From the NCBI GenBank assembly GCA_964612085.1, contig CAZTCJ010000002.1:1-64000 (forward strand): a stretch of DNA of 64,000 bases, in the 5' to 3' direction. Position 1 is the stretch's first letter, and every line of letters begins with the position of its first letter. A model generated the notes under the pieces. The model was given only the letters and a program-made list of their open reading frames with translations, searched no databases and had not been told where the DNA came from. The stretch is from CAZTCJ01 sp964612085 (lineage in GTDB: Bacteria > Pseudomonadota > Alphaproteobacteria > JAJFIK01). Shown piece by piece: positions 43,317-52,468 of the stretch. The translations under genes were made by a program, and so were the position numbers.

Positions 43317-45310
43317 CAGATCAGCTCCACATCCTGACAGACTTCCACAAGGGCCGGACCGTCCGCGGCGAGGCCCGTGCGCAGGGCGTCATCCAGATCC
43401 TCGATACGCTCGACCCGGATACCGATACCGCCACACAGCTTAGCATAGTCGGCGAAGTTCGGGTTGTGCAGGCTCGTCTGCCAGACCGGCCACTGGCCCG
43501 CCCGCTGTTCCTTGGAGATCTTTCCGAGTTCGGAATTGTTGAGCATCACATGGGTGATGTTCATGCCGTATTTCACCGCCGTGGTGAACTCGCCCATATA
43601 CTGGCCGAAGCCGCCATCGCCAGAGACCGACACCACCTTGCGGTTCCGCCCACCCGGCGCCGCGCCCGCCTTGACGGCCGCCCAGGCGCCCATGGCCGCC
43701 GGGAAGGCAAAGCCGATGGAGCCCAGATAGCCCGACATCAGTACCGACTGGTTCTTGGGCTCGAAATAGCGGCCGAAGGAATAGGTGTTGTTGCCCACAT
43801 CGACGGCGATCACCGCATCGTCCGGGATCAGACGGGTCAGCGACTCGAAGACGGCGGCGGATGACAGGCCCCGGCCCCGGTTATCGGTTACGCGGCTCGC
43901 CTTTTCCGCCCGCCAGTAGCCCCAGCGTTCTTGAAGTTCCGCCCGCTGATCGATGCGCTCCGGATTGTCCTTGGCGCGGGCGCGCATGAGCGTGGCGGTG
44001 ACCGCGCAGTCGCCCCAGACCGGCGCATGGACCATGTGGAACTTGCCCAGCGCCATCTGATCGAAATCCACCTGGATCAGGATCTTTTTCGGGTCGATGC
44101 CCGTGTGATCGGAGAAGGACGAGCCGAACACGAGGATCACGTCGCTTTCGTTCATGAACCAGGAGGCGATGGGCGTGCCGGAGCGTCCGAGCACGCCGGC
44201 CGCCAGCGGATTATCGTCCGCGATCTGCCCTTTGCCTTTGAAGGTGGTCAGCACCGGCGCGTCGAGTTCCTCCGCCAGGGCGGTGATGGCGCCCATGGCG
44301 TCGCGCGCGCCATAGCCTGCCACGATGATCGGGCGTTTGGCCTGGTTGAGAAAGCGCATGGCCTGATCGAGGGCATCGTCCGGCGGCGCGATACGCGAAT
44401 CGCCGACCCGGCCTTTCGGGTTCGAGGGGCGCGCGCCTTCGGGCGCGGGCAGGGTCTGGACCTCGTCGGGGAAGATCAGATGGGCCACGTCCCGCTTGAT
44501 GGTGGCGTTCTTGAGCGCCAGCGTCATCAGTTCCGCATGGTCGCTGTTGGGCAGCACGGTTTGGCTGAAGGCGGAGACCGCCTCGAAGGCCGAGGCCAGA
44601 TCGATGTCCTGGAAGGCGCCGGGGCCGAACACTTGCGTGTTCACCTGGCCGGTGAGCGCCAGCACAGGCGCGCGGTCCACCTTGGCGTCCCACAGGCCGG
44701 TCAGGAGATTGGTGGCGCCGGGCCCGGCGATGGTCAGGCAGGCGGCGGGCTTGCCCGAGAGCTTGGCGTAACCGGAACAGGCGAACGCCGCCGCGCCTTC
44801 ATGGCGGATGCCGATGAAGTCGATCTCGCCTGCTTCTTCCCGGCGGCGGATGGCGTCGGCCAGGCCCAGATTGGAATGGCCCACCATGCCGAAGACATGG
44901 GTGACGCCCCAGCGCACCATGGTCTCGGCCATGATGTCGGTGACCGTGGCCTCGTGTGCGGGCCGTTTCGGCACGCCCACATAAATGCCGTCGGCGCGTT
45001 CCTCCACCGGGTAGGTGGGAATGCCGTCGTCATGGCTGCCGGGGGAGGTGCCGTCGCGCGGATCGAAATCCCAGCCATGCCAGGGGCAGCGCAGCCAGCA
45101 CTTGCCTTCCGCGCCGAATTCGATGGAGCCTTCGCCGAGCGGCCCGCCCTGGTGGGGGCACTTGTTGTCCACTGCGTAATGGGCGCCGCCGACCTTCGAG
45201 AGGGCAACCGTGATCAGCCCGGCGGCGGCGCTTTTGACCCGCCCGTCCTGCAGTTCGCCGGTTTCCGCGACCTTGAACCAGTCCAGATTCTGGTCCGCTT
45301 GCGTTGTCAT
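43316..45310 (-). CDS. Rieske-fused thiamine-pyrophosphate-dependent enzyme
   Basis: A 664-residue fusion of an N-terminal Rieske domain (ligands Cys51, His53, Cys75, His78; KCPHQGGPLGEG and RCPWHGWDF) and a complete acetolactate-synthase/pyruvate-oxidase-like TPP enzyme: catalytic Glu in IGIRHEGAAAFACSGYA, PGATNLLTGL, and the TPP/Mg motif SGDGGFGQY with VMLNNSELG. Likely it decarboxylates a 2-keto acid and passes electrons to its own Rieske cluster, as oxidases in this superfamily pass them to a flavin or quinone (inference). First gene of the leftward operon; ATG 45310 follows GAGGGGACACATC. Confidence 0.87.
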   Translation of the reverse strand: MTTQADQNLDWFKVAETGELQDGRVKSAAAGLITVALSKVGGAHYAVDNKCPHQGGPLGEGSIEFGAEGKCWLRCPWHGWDFDPRDGTSPGSHDDGIPTYPVEERADGIYVGVPKRPAHEATVTDIMAETMVRWGVTHVFGMVGHSNLGLADAIRRREEAGEIDFIGIRHEGAAAFACSGYAKLSGKPAACLTIAGPGATNLLTGLWDAKVDRAPVLALTGQVNTQVFGPGAFQDIDLASAFEAVSAFSQTVLPNSDHAELMTLALKNATIKRDVAHLIFPDEVQTLPAPEGARPSNPKGRVGDSRIAPPDDALDQAMRFLNQAKRPIIVAGYGARDAMGAITALAEELDAPVLTTFKGKGQIADDNPLAAGVLGRSGTPIASWFMNESDVILVFGSSFSDHTGIDPKKILIQVDFDQMALGKFHMVHAPVWGDCAVTATLMRARAKDNPERIDQRAELQERWGYWRAEKASRVTDNRGRGLSSAAVFESLTRLIPDDAVIAVDVGNNTYSFGRYFEPKNQSVLMSGYLGSIGFAFPAAMGAWAAVKAGAAPGGRNRKVVSVSGDGGFGQYMGEFTTAVKYGMNITHVMLNNSELGKISKEQRAGQWPVWQTSLHNPNFADYAKLCGGIGIRVERIEDLDDALRTGLAADGPALVEVCQDVELI

Positions 45311-45452
45311 GATGTGTCCCCTCGTCGTGGCAGGCCCCCATGCGCCAGTCTTTAAACTCTGGCTTGAGGCAATCAGACCGATGCTAGCCGCACGCACCGG
45401 TTCGGGCCAGTATTGACCATCATTCCCGCACGTTATGACGGCCGTTTGTAAA

Positions 45453-45472
45453 CTGCATGTGTATTCATGCAG
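45453..45472. promoter_or_regulatory. Operator-like palindrome in the Rieske divergon
   Basis: CTGCATG-TGTATT-CATGCAG, perfect 7-bp arms with a 6-base spacer, in the 237-base gap between the divergent TPP/Rieske and Rieske/GltB genes. One regulator could coordinate both transcripts here. Confidence 0.5.
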
Positions 45473-45547
45473 CCCACATTCCCGTGATTTGACGGATTAA
45501 GTCGATTATGAACGTGCAAGAGATCCAATCAGAGGGAGGACGGTCGC

Positions 45548-47179
45548 GTGAAGACCAAAACCGCAATCGCGAAATGGGACGAATTGGACGACCGCAAGCC
45601 GGCCTATGCCTGCGTGGCCAATGTGGATCTGGTGGTGATCCGTTATGACGACGCGGTCTCCGTCCTGTACGGCCGCTGTCTGCACCGGGGGGCGCTTTTG
45701 TCCGACGGCTTTGTGCGCGGCGACGATCTCGTGTGCGGCGTGCACAATTGGGACTATCGATTCCGCACCGGCGTCAGCGCTTACAACAATGAGGAAGCGC
45801 TTCACAAGTTCACGGCCATCGTGGAAGACGGCTCGGTCTATGTGGATGCGGACGAAATCGCGGCCTGGGAGAAAACCTATCCGCAGGCCTATGACCGCGA
45901 CGCCTATCTCGGTCTGTACCAGGATCATCATGGCGGGCCAGAGGAGCCCCACAACGCATTGATCCAGGAACTGGCGCGCAACGGGCTCAAATCCTTCGGC
46001 CATCACGGGCCGGTCGAGGCCATGGGCGTGCCCTATGACGAGTTGCCCCGGTGGGACGATATCCAGTTCGTGACCGCCCAGCTTCACCGCATGCCGCTGC
46101 TCGACGAGGAACCGGTGGGCAGCGATGTGGTGATCGGGCCCAAGGCGAAAAAGCCTCTGAAACTCGATATCCCGCTCTTCGTCTCGGATATGAGCTTCGG
46201 GGCGCTGTCGGCGGAGGCCAAGATCGCGCTCGCCAGAGGCGCGGAGCTGGCGGGCACGGGCATCTGTTCGGGCGAGGGCGGCATGCTGCCCGACGAACAG
46301 GAAGCCAACGGACGGTATTTTTACGAACTGGCCTCGGGCCGGTTCGGCTTCGACTGGGACAAGGTCATGAAGACCCAGGCCTTCCATTTCAAGGGCGGCC
46401 AGGGAGCCAAGACCGGCACCGGCGGGCATTTGCCCGGGCACAAGGTGGTCGGCCAGATCGCCGAGGTCCGTGGACTGAAGGAAGGCGAGGCGGCGATCTC
46501 GCCCTCCCGGTTCCCAGACTGGACCTCGCCCGAGCAGATCCGCGATTTCGCCGAGGAGGTGCGGTCGCGGACCGGCGGCATTCCGATCGGCTATAAGCTC
46601 TCGGCCCAGAGTATCGAGAAGGATATCGACACGGCCCTGGCGATCGGCGTGGATTACATCATTCTCGATGGCCGGGGCGGCGGTACGGGTGCGGCGCCCC
46701 TCATCTTCCGGGACAATATCTCGGTGCCGACCATTCCGGCCCTGGCGCGGGCGCGGCGCCATCTGGACCGGCTGGAGCGTAGCGACATCACGCTGGTGAT
46801 CACCGGCGGCCTGCGCACGCCCATGGATTTCGCCAAGGCGCTGGCTTTGGGCGCGGATGCGGTCGCCATCGCCAATGCCGCGATCCAGGCCGTCGGCTGT
46901 ATCGGCATGCGCGCCTGCAACACCAATAATTGTCCGGTGGGCGTCACATCCATGAAGGATCATCTGCGGGCGCGGCTCGAGATCGAAAAATCGGCGCTCC
47001 GGCTCAAGAATTTCCTGGAGGCGTCCACCGAGCTCATGAAGGTCATGGCCCGGGCCTGCGGACGGCGTCATCTCTCGGAGTTCGCCGTGGACGATCTTGT
47101 GACGTGGAAGGAAGAAATGGCGCGGCTGTCGGGCGTCGCCTATGGCGGGGTGGGGGACAGCGCCGGTCTTTCGGCCTGA
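45548..47179 (+). CDS. Rieske-fused glutamate-synthase-type FMN/Fe-S protein
   Basis: A 543-residue fusion. Residues 10-95 are a Rieske domain (Cys44, His46, Cys63, His66; CLHRGALL, CGVHNWDY). Residues 130-520 match the FMN-binding GltS/GOGAT-like domain: SDMSFGALSAEAKIAL, ICSGEGGMLPDE, KGGQGAKTGTGG, DGRGGGTGAAP, and a 3Fe-4S site in GCIGMRACNTNNCPVGV. There is no glutaminase domain, so it is like archaeal-type GltB or a related FMN oxidoreductase rather than full glutamate synthase. Divergent from the Rieske/TPP operon. Confidence 0.88.
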   Translation: MKTKTAIAKWDELDDRKPAYACVANVDLVVIRYDDAVSVLYGRCLHRGALLSDGFVRGDDLVCGVHNWDYRFRTGVSAYNNEEALHKFTAIVEDGSVYVDADEIAAWEKTYPQAYDRDAYLGLYQDHHGGPEEPHNALIQELARNGLKSFGHHGPVEAMGVPYDELPRWDDIQFVTAQLHRMPLLDEEPVGSDVVIGPKAKKPLKLDIPLFVSDMSFGALSAEAKIALARGAELAGTGICSGEGGMLPDEQEANGRYFYELASGRFGFDWDKVMKTQAFHFKGGQGAKTGTGGHLPGHKVVGQIAEVRGLKEGEAAISPSRFPDWTSPEQIRDFAEEVRSRTGGIPIGYKLSAQSIEKDIDTALAIGVDYIILDGRGGGTGAAPLIFRDNISVPTIPALARARRHLDRLERSDITLVITGGLRTPMDFAKALALGADAVAIANAAIQAVGCIGMRACNTNNCPVGVTSMKDHLRARLEIEKSALRLKNFLEASTELMKVMARACGRRHLSEFAVDDLVTWKEEMARLSGVAYGGVGDSAGLSA

Positions 47180-47209
47180 ACCGCGCCCCCGCCCCGTCTT
47201 ATCTGAACG

Positions 47210-47932
47210 TCATGCGAAATGCGGCCCGCACAGTCTGCGGGCGGCATCCGCGCCTGTGATCATGGCAAGACAGGGCGAGCAGGCCACGATATTCGTGGCC
47301 TCCAGCGAAGGCGCGCCCAAAGGCCCGTGCAGCTTGATCCGCAAGTTCTGTCCGCCCGCCTGCACGCGGCGCACGTGACGCGCGCCATTCGTCAGTGTAA
47401 TGAGGCAAATCATGCCGTCGAAAGCGGTGATCGAACTGTCGTCGCGCTGTTCGAAATAGAAGGTGGCGCCCGCGAAGAAATCGCACCGGTTGGCGGTCTC
47501 GCGCCGGATGGCGATGACCCGGTCCGGGCTGCAGCCGCGCGGTATGGGAACGACGGTGACGTCCCGCGTCCCGGGCACGCGGGCCTCGGTTTTTCTGTCG
47601 TCTACGGACCAACTGTCCGTCAGAAATCCGTTTACCGGGACCATGCGCGCTGGTGCGATGAGATCGAGCACGTCGCAGCCGAACGCGCGGCTTAAGCGTT
47701 CGACCCATTCGATGGTAAGCCGCCGTTCGCCATTCTCCAGCTTCATGACCTGTGCGGCAGTGGTGCCGGCGCCTCTTGCCGTCTGTGCGAGGGTCATACC
47801 GAGTTCCTGACGCATACGCCGAATCACCCTTGGGCAATCAAGGCGTGGTCCGTCGTTTTGCATGGTGTGCACAGGATGCGTATAGGGCAATGTATCTGTC
47901 ATGGTTCCCGCCGTTGCCTTTGACGATGACAT
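47210..47932 (-). CDS. XRE-family transcriptional regulator
   Basis: A 240-residue protein. An HTH lies near residues 35-90: VIRRMRQELGMTLAQTARGA with TAAQVMKLENGERRLTIEWV. The C-terminal half is beta-rich and resembles the S24/LexA-type effector part without an obvious catalytic Ser-Lys pair (inference). The start is uncertain (ATG 47932, 47902 or 47863). An 18-bp perfect palindrome lies just upstream. It is convergent with the Rieske/GltB gene 30 bases away and could regulate the Rieske divergon. Confidence 0.75.
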   Translation of the reverse strand: MSSSKATAGTMTDTLPYTHPVHTMQNDGPRLDCPRVIRRMRQELGMTLAQTARGAGTTAAQVMKLENGERRLTIEWVERLSRAFGCDVLDLIAPARMVPVNGFLTDSWSVDDRKTEARVPGTRDVTVVPIPRGCSPDRVIAIRRETANRCDFFAGATFYFEQRDDSSITAFDGMICLITLTNGARHVRRVQAGGQNLRIKLHGPLGAPSLEATNIVACSPCLAMITGADAARRLCGPHFA

Positions 47933-48348
47933 GGCTGTTTAACGGTCAGCCGGGAATATTCCCGGCACTGATGTGCCCCTTAATTTCTAATATGCGATGG
48001 GTATTGGAGGCGCGAGTGATCGGCATCACCAGAGCACAGAACCAGCGGAAATTGAGATGAAATCGCGGTAATTCGAACTGATCCGGCACCCTGTTTCAGC
48101 GTATGCGTGCCTTCCGGTTGTGTGTGTATTTACAGCCCTGTCATTTTTAATCTTCTGCCCTGATAAATTGCTTCAGCCGTTTTGTTAAGACTTGGAAATG
48201 ATCTGCTCGGAGAGCGCCGATCTGCACGTACACCTCAGGTTGGTACTGTATAAAGCGGGTATGTGACGCTTAAAGAAGAGCCGCACTTAAACGATTCACG
48301 CGGCCGGCAAGGTGCAGTGCACGGATGGTTTTGTGATGAAATACCGCG
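47933..48348. other. Intergenic region with palindrome only
   Basis: About 415 bases. Beyond the perfect palindrome at 47949-47966 I see no gene or RNA structure. The 48000-48300 stretch is relatively AT-rich. Confidence 0.4.
47949..47966. promoter_or_regulatory. Perfect 18-bp palindrome upstream of XRE regulator
   Basis: GCCGGGAATATTCCCGGC, fully self-complementary, 17 bases before the most upstream ATG of the regulator. Candidate autoregulatory operator. Confidence 0.55.
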
Positions 48349-49251
48349 TTAGATGACACCCAGTATCCAGGCCTCTTCCGTTGTGATGGCGCGCGCCATG
48401 GCGGCGGAGGGATGTCGCGGGCCTTTGAAAAGCTCCGCGAGACGGCCGGTCCGGTCCAGGGCCGCCAGCTCGGACACAACCGCCGAGACCTGGGCCGCGT
48501 CCTTGATGACACCGTCCGGAGCACTTTTGCACCAAACGCTCGGATAGATTTCCGCAAACGCAAAATGAACCTCCGGACTGGGGGACATGAGACCGGTCTC
48601 GAAGGGCCAGACCGCGCTCACTTGGCGCCAACGGGGATCCGAGCGCAGACGGGAGACCACGGGCAGGCCGGTCAGGACCTGGCTGCCGACGGACCCGGTC
48701 GTATAAAGCTTCCAGACCGGCTGGGCGCGGGGCACGGCCCCATCCGCATGACGGCGTTCGGCGATGTCGTCCTCGCCATGGCGGCGGTCCCGTTTCTGGG
48801 TCAGATAAGGGCCGGCGGCGCGGGGCGGGCAGCCCCAGAACGGAAAGGGGCCGCCTGACAGGCGTTTGTTAAGAGCCGCCGCGACATCGAACCGGTTATT
48901 GGCATTGTCGGGGCTGTCTTCGATCTCAGCCGCCAACAGACTCCAAAGCGCGCGCCAGGGTGGGCCGTCGAGCCCCAGCCTGCGGGCCGTGCCCGCCGGA
49001 TAGCCGAACGGAAAATCAAAGCCCACCAGCACCCTGTCCCCGGCCTTGAGCCGGTCCGCGAGGCGGTCTTGCAGCAGCGCTTCGGCGTCTTGGCGCGTGG
49101 AGGGATTGGCCAGCGGGCGCAGACGGGATCCGGCCCGTTTCTCGGCGATCCAGATACTGTCCCGCCCTGTGCGGGGCGAGGCCGCCGCGCTCCAATCCAC
49201 CATGATGTATGTGTCGAAGAGGCGGTTGTGACCGCCCTTGCGGGAAGCCAT
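48349..49251 (-). CDS. Conserved hypothetical protein
   Basis: A 300-residue cytoplasmic protein that I cannot assign with confidence. It starts RLFDTYIMVDWSAAASPRTG and DSIWIAEKR, contains VGFDFPFGYPAG and FPFWGCPPRA, and ends ITTEEAWILGVI. The acidic residues at VDWSA and GFDFPFG resemble an RNase H-like fold of the DUF429 type, but this is inference. No N-terminal signal or membrane segment. It lies 34 bases downstream of the OMP gene on the same strand, but functional linkage is not clear. Confidence 0.65.
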   Translation of the reverse strand: MASRKGGHNRLFDTYIMVDWSAAASPRTGRDSIWIAEKRAGSRLRPLANPSTRQDAEALLQDRLADRLKAGDRVLVGFDFPFGYPAGTARRLGLDGPPWRALWSLLAAEIEDSPDNANNRFDVAAALNKRLSGGPFPFWGCPPRAAGPYLTQKRDRRHGEDDIAERRHADGAVPRAQPVWKLYTTGSVGSQVLTGLPVVSRLRSDPRWRQVSAVWPFETGLMSPSPEVHFAFAEIYPSVWCKSAPDGVIKDAAQVSAVVSELAALDRTGRLAELFKGPRHPSAAMARAITTEEAWILGVI

Positions 49252-49284
49252 GAACGGATCGGATTTAAGAGGAAAGACGGGCGG

Positions 49285-49971
49285 TCAGAACTTGCCGATC
49301 AGGCGGAATGACACGGTCGATTCCGTGTTCGGTGCCGTCGGGATCACGGAATCACGCAGTTCATAAGTGTAGTTCACGCTGCCCGAGAAGAAGGGCAGGA
49401 ACTGGTAGGTGGCGATGAAACTCGCTTCGCCCGGCAATTGATCAAGAGACTGATCCGTTAAACTCGGCGCGGCGATGAGGCCTTCCGCCGTCACCTGGAA
49501 GCGCGGCGTGACATAATAAGTGATGCCGCCGCCCACCATGTCCTCGAAGACGCCCAAAAGGCTCAGCTCTTCGGTTTCCGCCAACCGGCGGCCCACGGAA
49601 GTGCTGAGCGAGAAGCTCTCGGAAAACCGCCAGTTGATAGTGGCATCGCCGATCATGCCGGCCATGGGCTTGACGTTGGAGAAAATCGGTTCCTGCTCGA
49701 TGTGATCGAGCGTCAAAAGCCCCGAAAAGCCCACGCCTGGAAAGGTGAAGCTCACATTCGGCTGGGTGCTCGTATAGGAGAAGGTCGAAAAATCGTCCTG
49801 CGGCAAGGCGGGCGGGCGGCTGACCCGTTCCACGTCAGGCACGCTCTCGTCGGTCAGCGTGAAGCCGGGCAGCACGAAACCTTCGTCGGCCGAAGCGCCG
49901 GACGCCGCTGCTGACAGGGCGCAAAAGGCCGCGCCAGCAAGCAATGCCGAAACGGCCCGCTTGCGGCGCAT
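49285..49971 (-). CDS. Outer-membrane beta-barrel-like protein
   Basis: A 228-residue exported protein. Signal peptide MRRKRAVSALLAGAAFCALS, with probable cleavage after ASA. The mature part alternates polar and hydrophobic residues (ITYYVTPRFQVTAEGLIAA, SGSVNYTYELRDS) and ends with FRLIGKF, the aromatic terminus typical of outer-membrane barrels. Not assigned to a family. ATG 49971 with AGGGGCAGGC upstream is preferred over the frame open to 50085. Confidence 0.7.
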   Translation of the reverse strand: MRRKRAVSALLAGAAFCALSAAASGASADEGFVLPGFTLTDESVPDVERVSRPPALPQDDFSTFSYTSTQPNVSFTFPGVGFSGLLTLDHIEQEPIFSNVKPMAGMIGDATINWRFSESFSLSTSVGRRLAETEELSLLGVFEDMVGGGITYYVTPRFQVTAEGLIAAPSLTDQSLDQLPGEASFIATYQFLPFFSGSVNYTYELRDSVIPTAPNTESTVSFRLIGKF

Positions 49972-50180
49972 GCCTGCCCCTGCAGCGCGCTGGCACACCG
50001 CCGCATCCTGCGGCTCATGTGCCTTATGAGGCATATATGGTTGGCCTGCTATCACGCACCGCTCCCAGTTACCGGAATCTAACAATAATCCTTCAGTTAC
50101 ACCGTCTCAAGCGCACCGCGCGTATTGCTGGGCGGTGTCGATTTAAGGTCACACTTTAAAGCGCTTGCGCCCCCTGCCGG

Positions 50181-51053
50181 TTAACCGGCCTCCGGCGGAA
50201 TGGCGGCAATGGCCTCTTCCAGGGCCTTGAACGTGGGTTGAATGGGCGTTGGGACATTCCCGCGGCCCACTTCAACCGCGATTTGTGCAGCATTGCCATG
50301 CAAATGCGCGACCAGAACATCCCGTATGATGTGGTAAAACTGCGCTTCTTCTTCAATGACCTGTTTCAGGCGGGCGGCCAGGGGGCCGACGAAGCCGTAG
50401 GCCAGGAACACGCCCAGAAACGTGCCGACGAGCGCGCTGCCGATCATCTTGCCCAAGACCGCCGGCGGCTCGTTGATCGCCGACATGGTTTTCACGATTC
50501 CGAGCACCGCCGCCACGATCCCGAGCGCGGGCAGACCGTCGGCCACGTTCTGAATGGCGCCGGCCGACGCCTCGGCCTCGTGATGGTGTTTTTCGAGTTG
50601 CTTCTCCATCGCATCCTCGAGCTGATGAGGATCCTCGAAATTCATGGTCATCATCCGCAAGGTGTCGCAGATGAAATGCATCACGTGATGGTCTTTCTGG
50701 ATCTTGGGAAAGCGGGTGAAGATGCTGCTTTCGTCCGGGTTTTCGATGTGGGACTCCAGGGCGATCACCCCCTTGCTCTTCATCAGCTTGGTCAGCAGGA
50801 ACAGCAGGCAGAGAAGATCGGTATAGTCCTCGGCCTTCCATTTGGGACCGGCAATGGCCTTGGCGAAGCCCGCCGCGCCCGCCTTGACGAACGGCATGCC
50901 GTTGGCGATCAAAAAGGCCCCGACCGCGGCCCCGCCGATCATCATCATCTCGAAAGGCAGCGCTTTGAGGATGACATCGAAATGGCCGCCTGCGAGGGTG
51001 AAGCCTCCGAACACCATCACCAGCACCACCACGAAACCCGCAATCTGGAGCAT
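50181..51053 (-). CDS. motA: Flagellar motor stator protein MotA
   Basis: A 290-residue MotA with four transmembrane segments (IAGFVVVLVMVFGGFTLAGG, MIGGAAVGAFLIA, LPALGIVAAVLGIVKTM, SALVGTFLGVFLAYGFVGPLAA) and the torque-generating cytoplasmic loop (Arg and Glu in FICDTLRMM and DAMEKQLEKHH region). The conserved prolines in INEPPAVLG and the last helix are kept. The stator normally needs MotB, which is not adjacent; no other flagellar gene lies in the window. Divergent from the MFS gene. Confidence 0.92.
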   Translation of the reverse strand: MLQIAGFVVVLVMVFGGFTLAGGHFDVILKALPFEMMMIGGAAVGAFLIANGMPFVKAGAAGFAKAIAGPKWKAEDYTDLLCLLFLLTKLMKSKGVIALESHIENPDESSIFTRFPKIQKDHHVMHFICDTLRMMTMNFEDPHQLEDAMEKQLEKHHHEAEASAGAIQNVADGLPALGIVAAVLGIVKTMSAINEPPAVLGKMIGSALVGTFLGVFLAYGFVGPLAARLKQVIEEEAQFYHIIRDVLVAHLHGNAAQIAVEVGRGNVPTPIQPTFKALEEAIAAIPPEAG

Positions 51054-51196
51054 GCCGCGCCGATCCCATGCTGTTGGAAAAAGAGGGCTCAGTATTGAAG
51101 CGGTGTCTTTAAGGACGCGTGAACCGTGCTGTTTTGGTCGCAGAGGCGCGGCGGGCCGGCTGGCCCTATTCTGACGGTGCCGGAGGGCACCGGCAC

Positions 51197-52459
51197 ATGA
51201 CGGCGGGCGAGGGCATGACGGAACGGGACGAAGCGGCCGATCAAAGCGAGGCGATGCGTGCGACCACGCCTTCGGAGCGGCGCTGGGCGTTCCGGATTCT
51301 GTTCGTCAGCCTGGCCTGTCTCGGGACCGGCCAGACGGTGATCTTCGCCATTCTGCCGCCGCTCGCGCGCGAGCTCGGGCTCTCCGAGTTCAAGGTCGGC
51401 GCCATGTTCATGGTCTCGGCGATCTGCTGGATGCTGACGAGTCCGTTCTGGGGCCGCTACAGCGACCGCATCGGCCGCAAGCCCGTGATTCTGATCGGCA
51501 TTGGCGGCTTCACGGTCTCGACCTTCATTTTCGCCGGGCTGCTCGATTGGGGGCTGGAGGTGCAGTTGTCCATGCTGCTGCTCTATCCCCTGTTGATCGC
51601 GGCCCGGACGATTTACGGCACCCTGGGGCCGGGAGCCATGAGCGCGGGCCAGGCCTATGTGGCGGACCGCACCACCAGGGAAGCGCGCACCAACGCCCTG
51701 GCGTCGATCGGGGCCGCCTTCGTGCTCGGTACGACCCTGGGCCCGGGCTTGGTGGCGATCTTTTCCGGTATCGGACTGTTGGCGCCGCTTTACGCCGTGG
51801 CCTGTCTCGGCCTGATCAGCATGGCCGCCGTCTGGCGCTTTCTGCCCGAACGCACCGCGCCGAAGGAGCGCGCGCCCCAGCCGCGCATGCGCTTTCTCGA
51901 TCCCCGCATCCGCACGACCCTGGCGATCGGCATGGTGCTCGCGACCATGCATGCCATCCCGGTACAGACCGTGACGTTCTTCCTGCTCGATCACCTGCTG
52001 TTCGATGCCAAGCTGGCGGCCCAGAATGGCGGCCTGGCGCTCATGAGCTCGTCCCTGGCCATGCTGGCGGTGCAGCTTTTCGTCCTGCGGCTGATCCGCC
52101 GTTCGCCGGAACAGCTCATGGCGATTGGCGCTGTTGTCTGCGCCGCGGGCTTCGCGATCCTGACCTTCGGTCCCGGTTATATTTCCGTACTGATCGCTTT
52201 GATCGTGATCGGCCTGGGTTTCGCCATGGCGCGGGCGGGCAATGTGGGGGCGGCGTCCTTGAGCGTCGGTCCGGAAGAACAAGGCGCGGTGGCGGGCCTG
52301 ATCAGCGCGACGGGCGGTACGGGCTTCATCTTCGGCCCCCTGATCGCCTTTCCGCTTTATGGCGTCTCGCCCGTGGCGCCCTATATTTTCTGTCTTGTGG
52401 TAACCGTCGGTCTGACCCTCTGGCTCATGGCGCAAAGACGGCGGCAGGCCGTCCGGTGA
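51197..52459 (+). CDS. MFS transporter
   Basis: Major facilitator superfamily transporter, about 420 residues with 12 hydrophobic segments. The MFS signature GRYSDRIGRKPVILIG lies between helices 2 and 3, and TTLGPGLVAIFSG is the helix 5 motif C-type antiporter signature (GxxxGPxxGG-like), so drug or metabolite efflux is likely. ATG 51197 has GGAGGG nine bases upstream; ATG 51215 and GTG 51119 are in frame. The Lhr-Core gene starts 10 bases after the stop. Confidence 0.85.
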   Translation: MTAGEGMTERDEAADQSEAMRATTPSERRWAFRILFVSLACLGTGQTVIFAILPPLARELGLSEFKVGAMFMVSAICWMLTSPFWGRYSDRIGRKPVILIGIGGFTVSTFIFAGLLDWGLEVQLSMLLLYPLLIAARTIYGTLGPGAMSAGQAYVADRTTREARTNALASIGAAFVLGTTLGPGLVAIFSGIGLLAPLYAVACLGLISMAAVWRFLPERTAPKERAPQPRMRFLDPRIRTTLAIGMVLATMHAIPVQTVTFFLLDHLLFDAKLAAQNGGLALMSSSLAMLAVQLFVLRLIRRSPEQLMAIGAVVCAAGFAILTFGPGYISVLIALIVIGLGFAMARAGNVGAASLSVGPEEQGAVAGLISATGGTGFIFGPLIAFPLYGVSPVAPYIFCLVVTVGLTLWLMAQRRRQAVR

Positions 52460-52468
52460 GCAATCCGT

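Noticed and set aside
47967..48348. Possible small RNA or gene in AT-rich gap
   Set aside because: No stable hairpin with T-tract and no supported open frame could be identified by eye.
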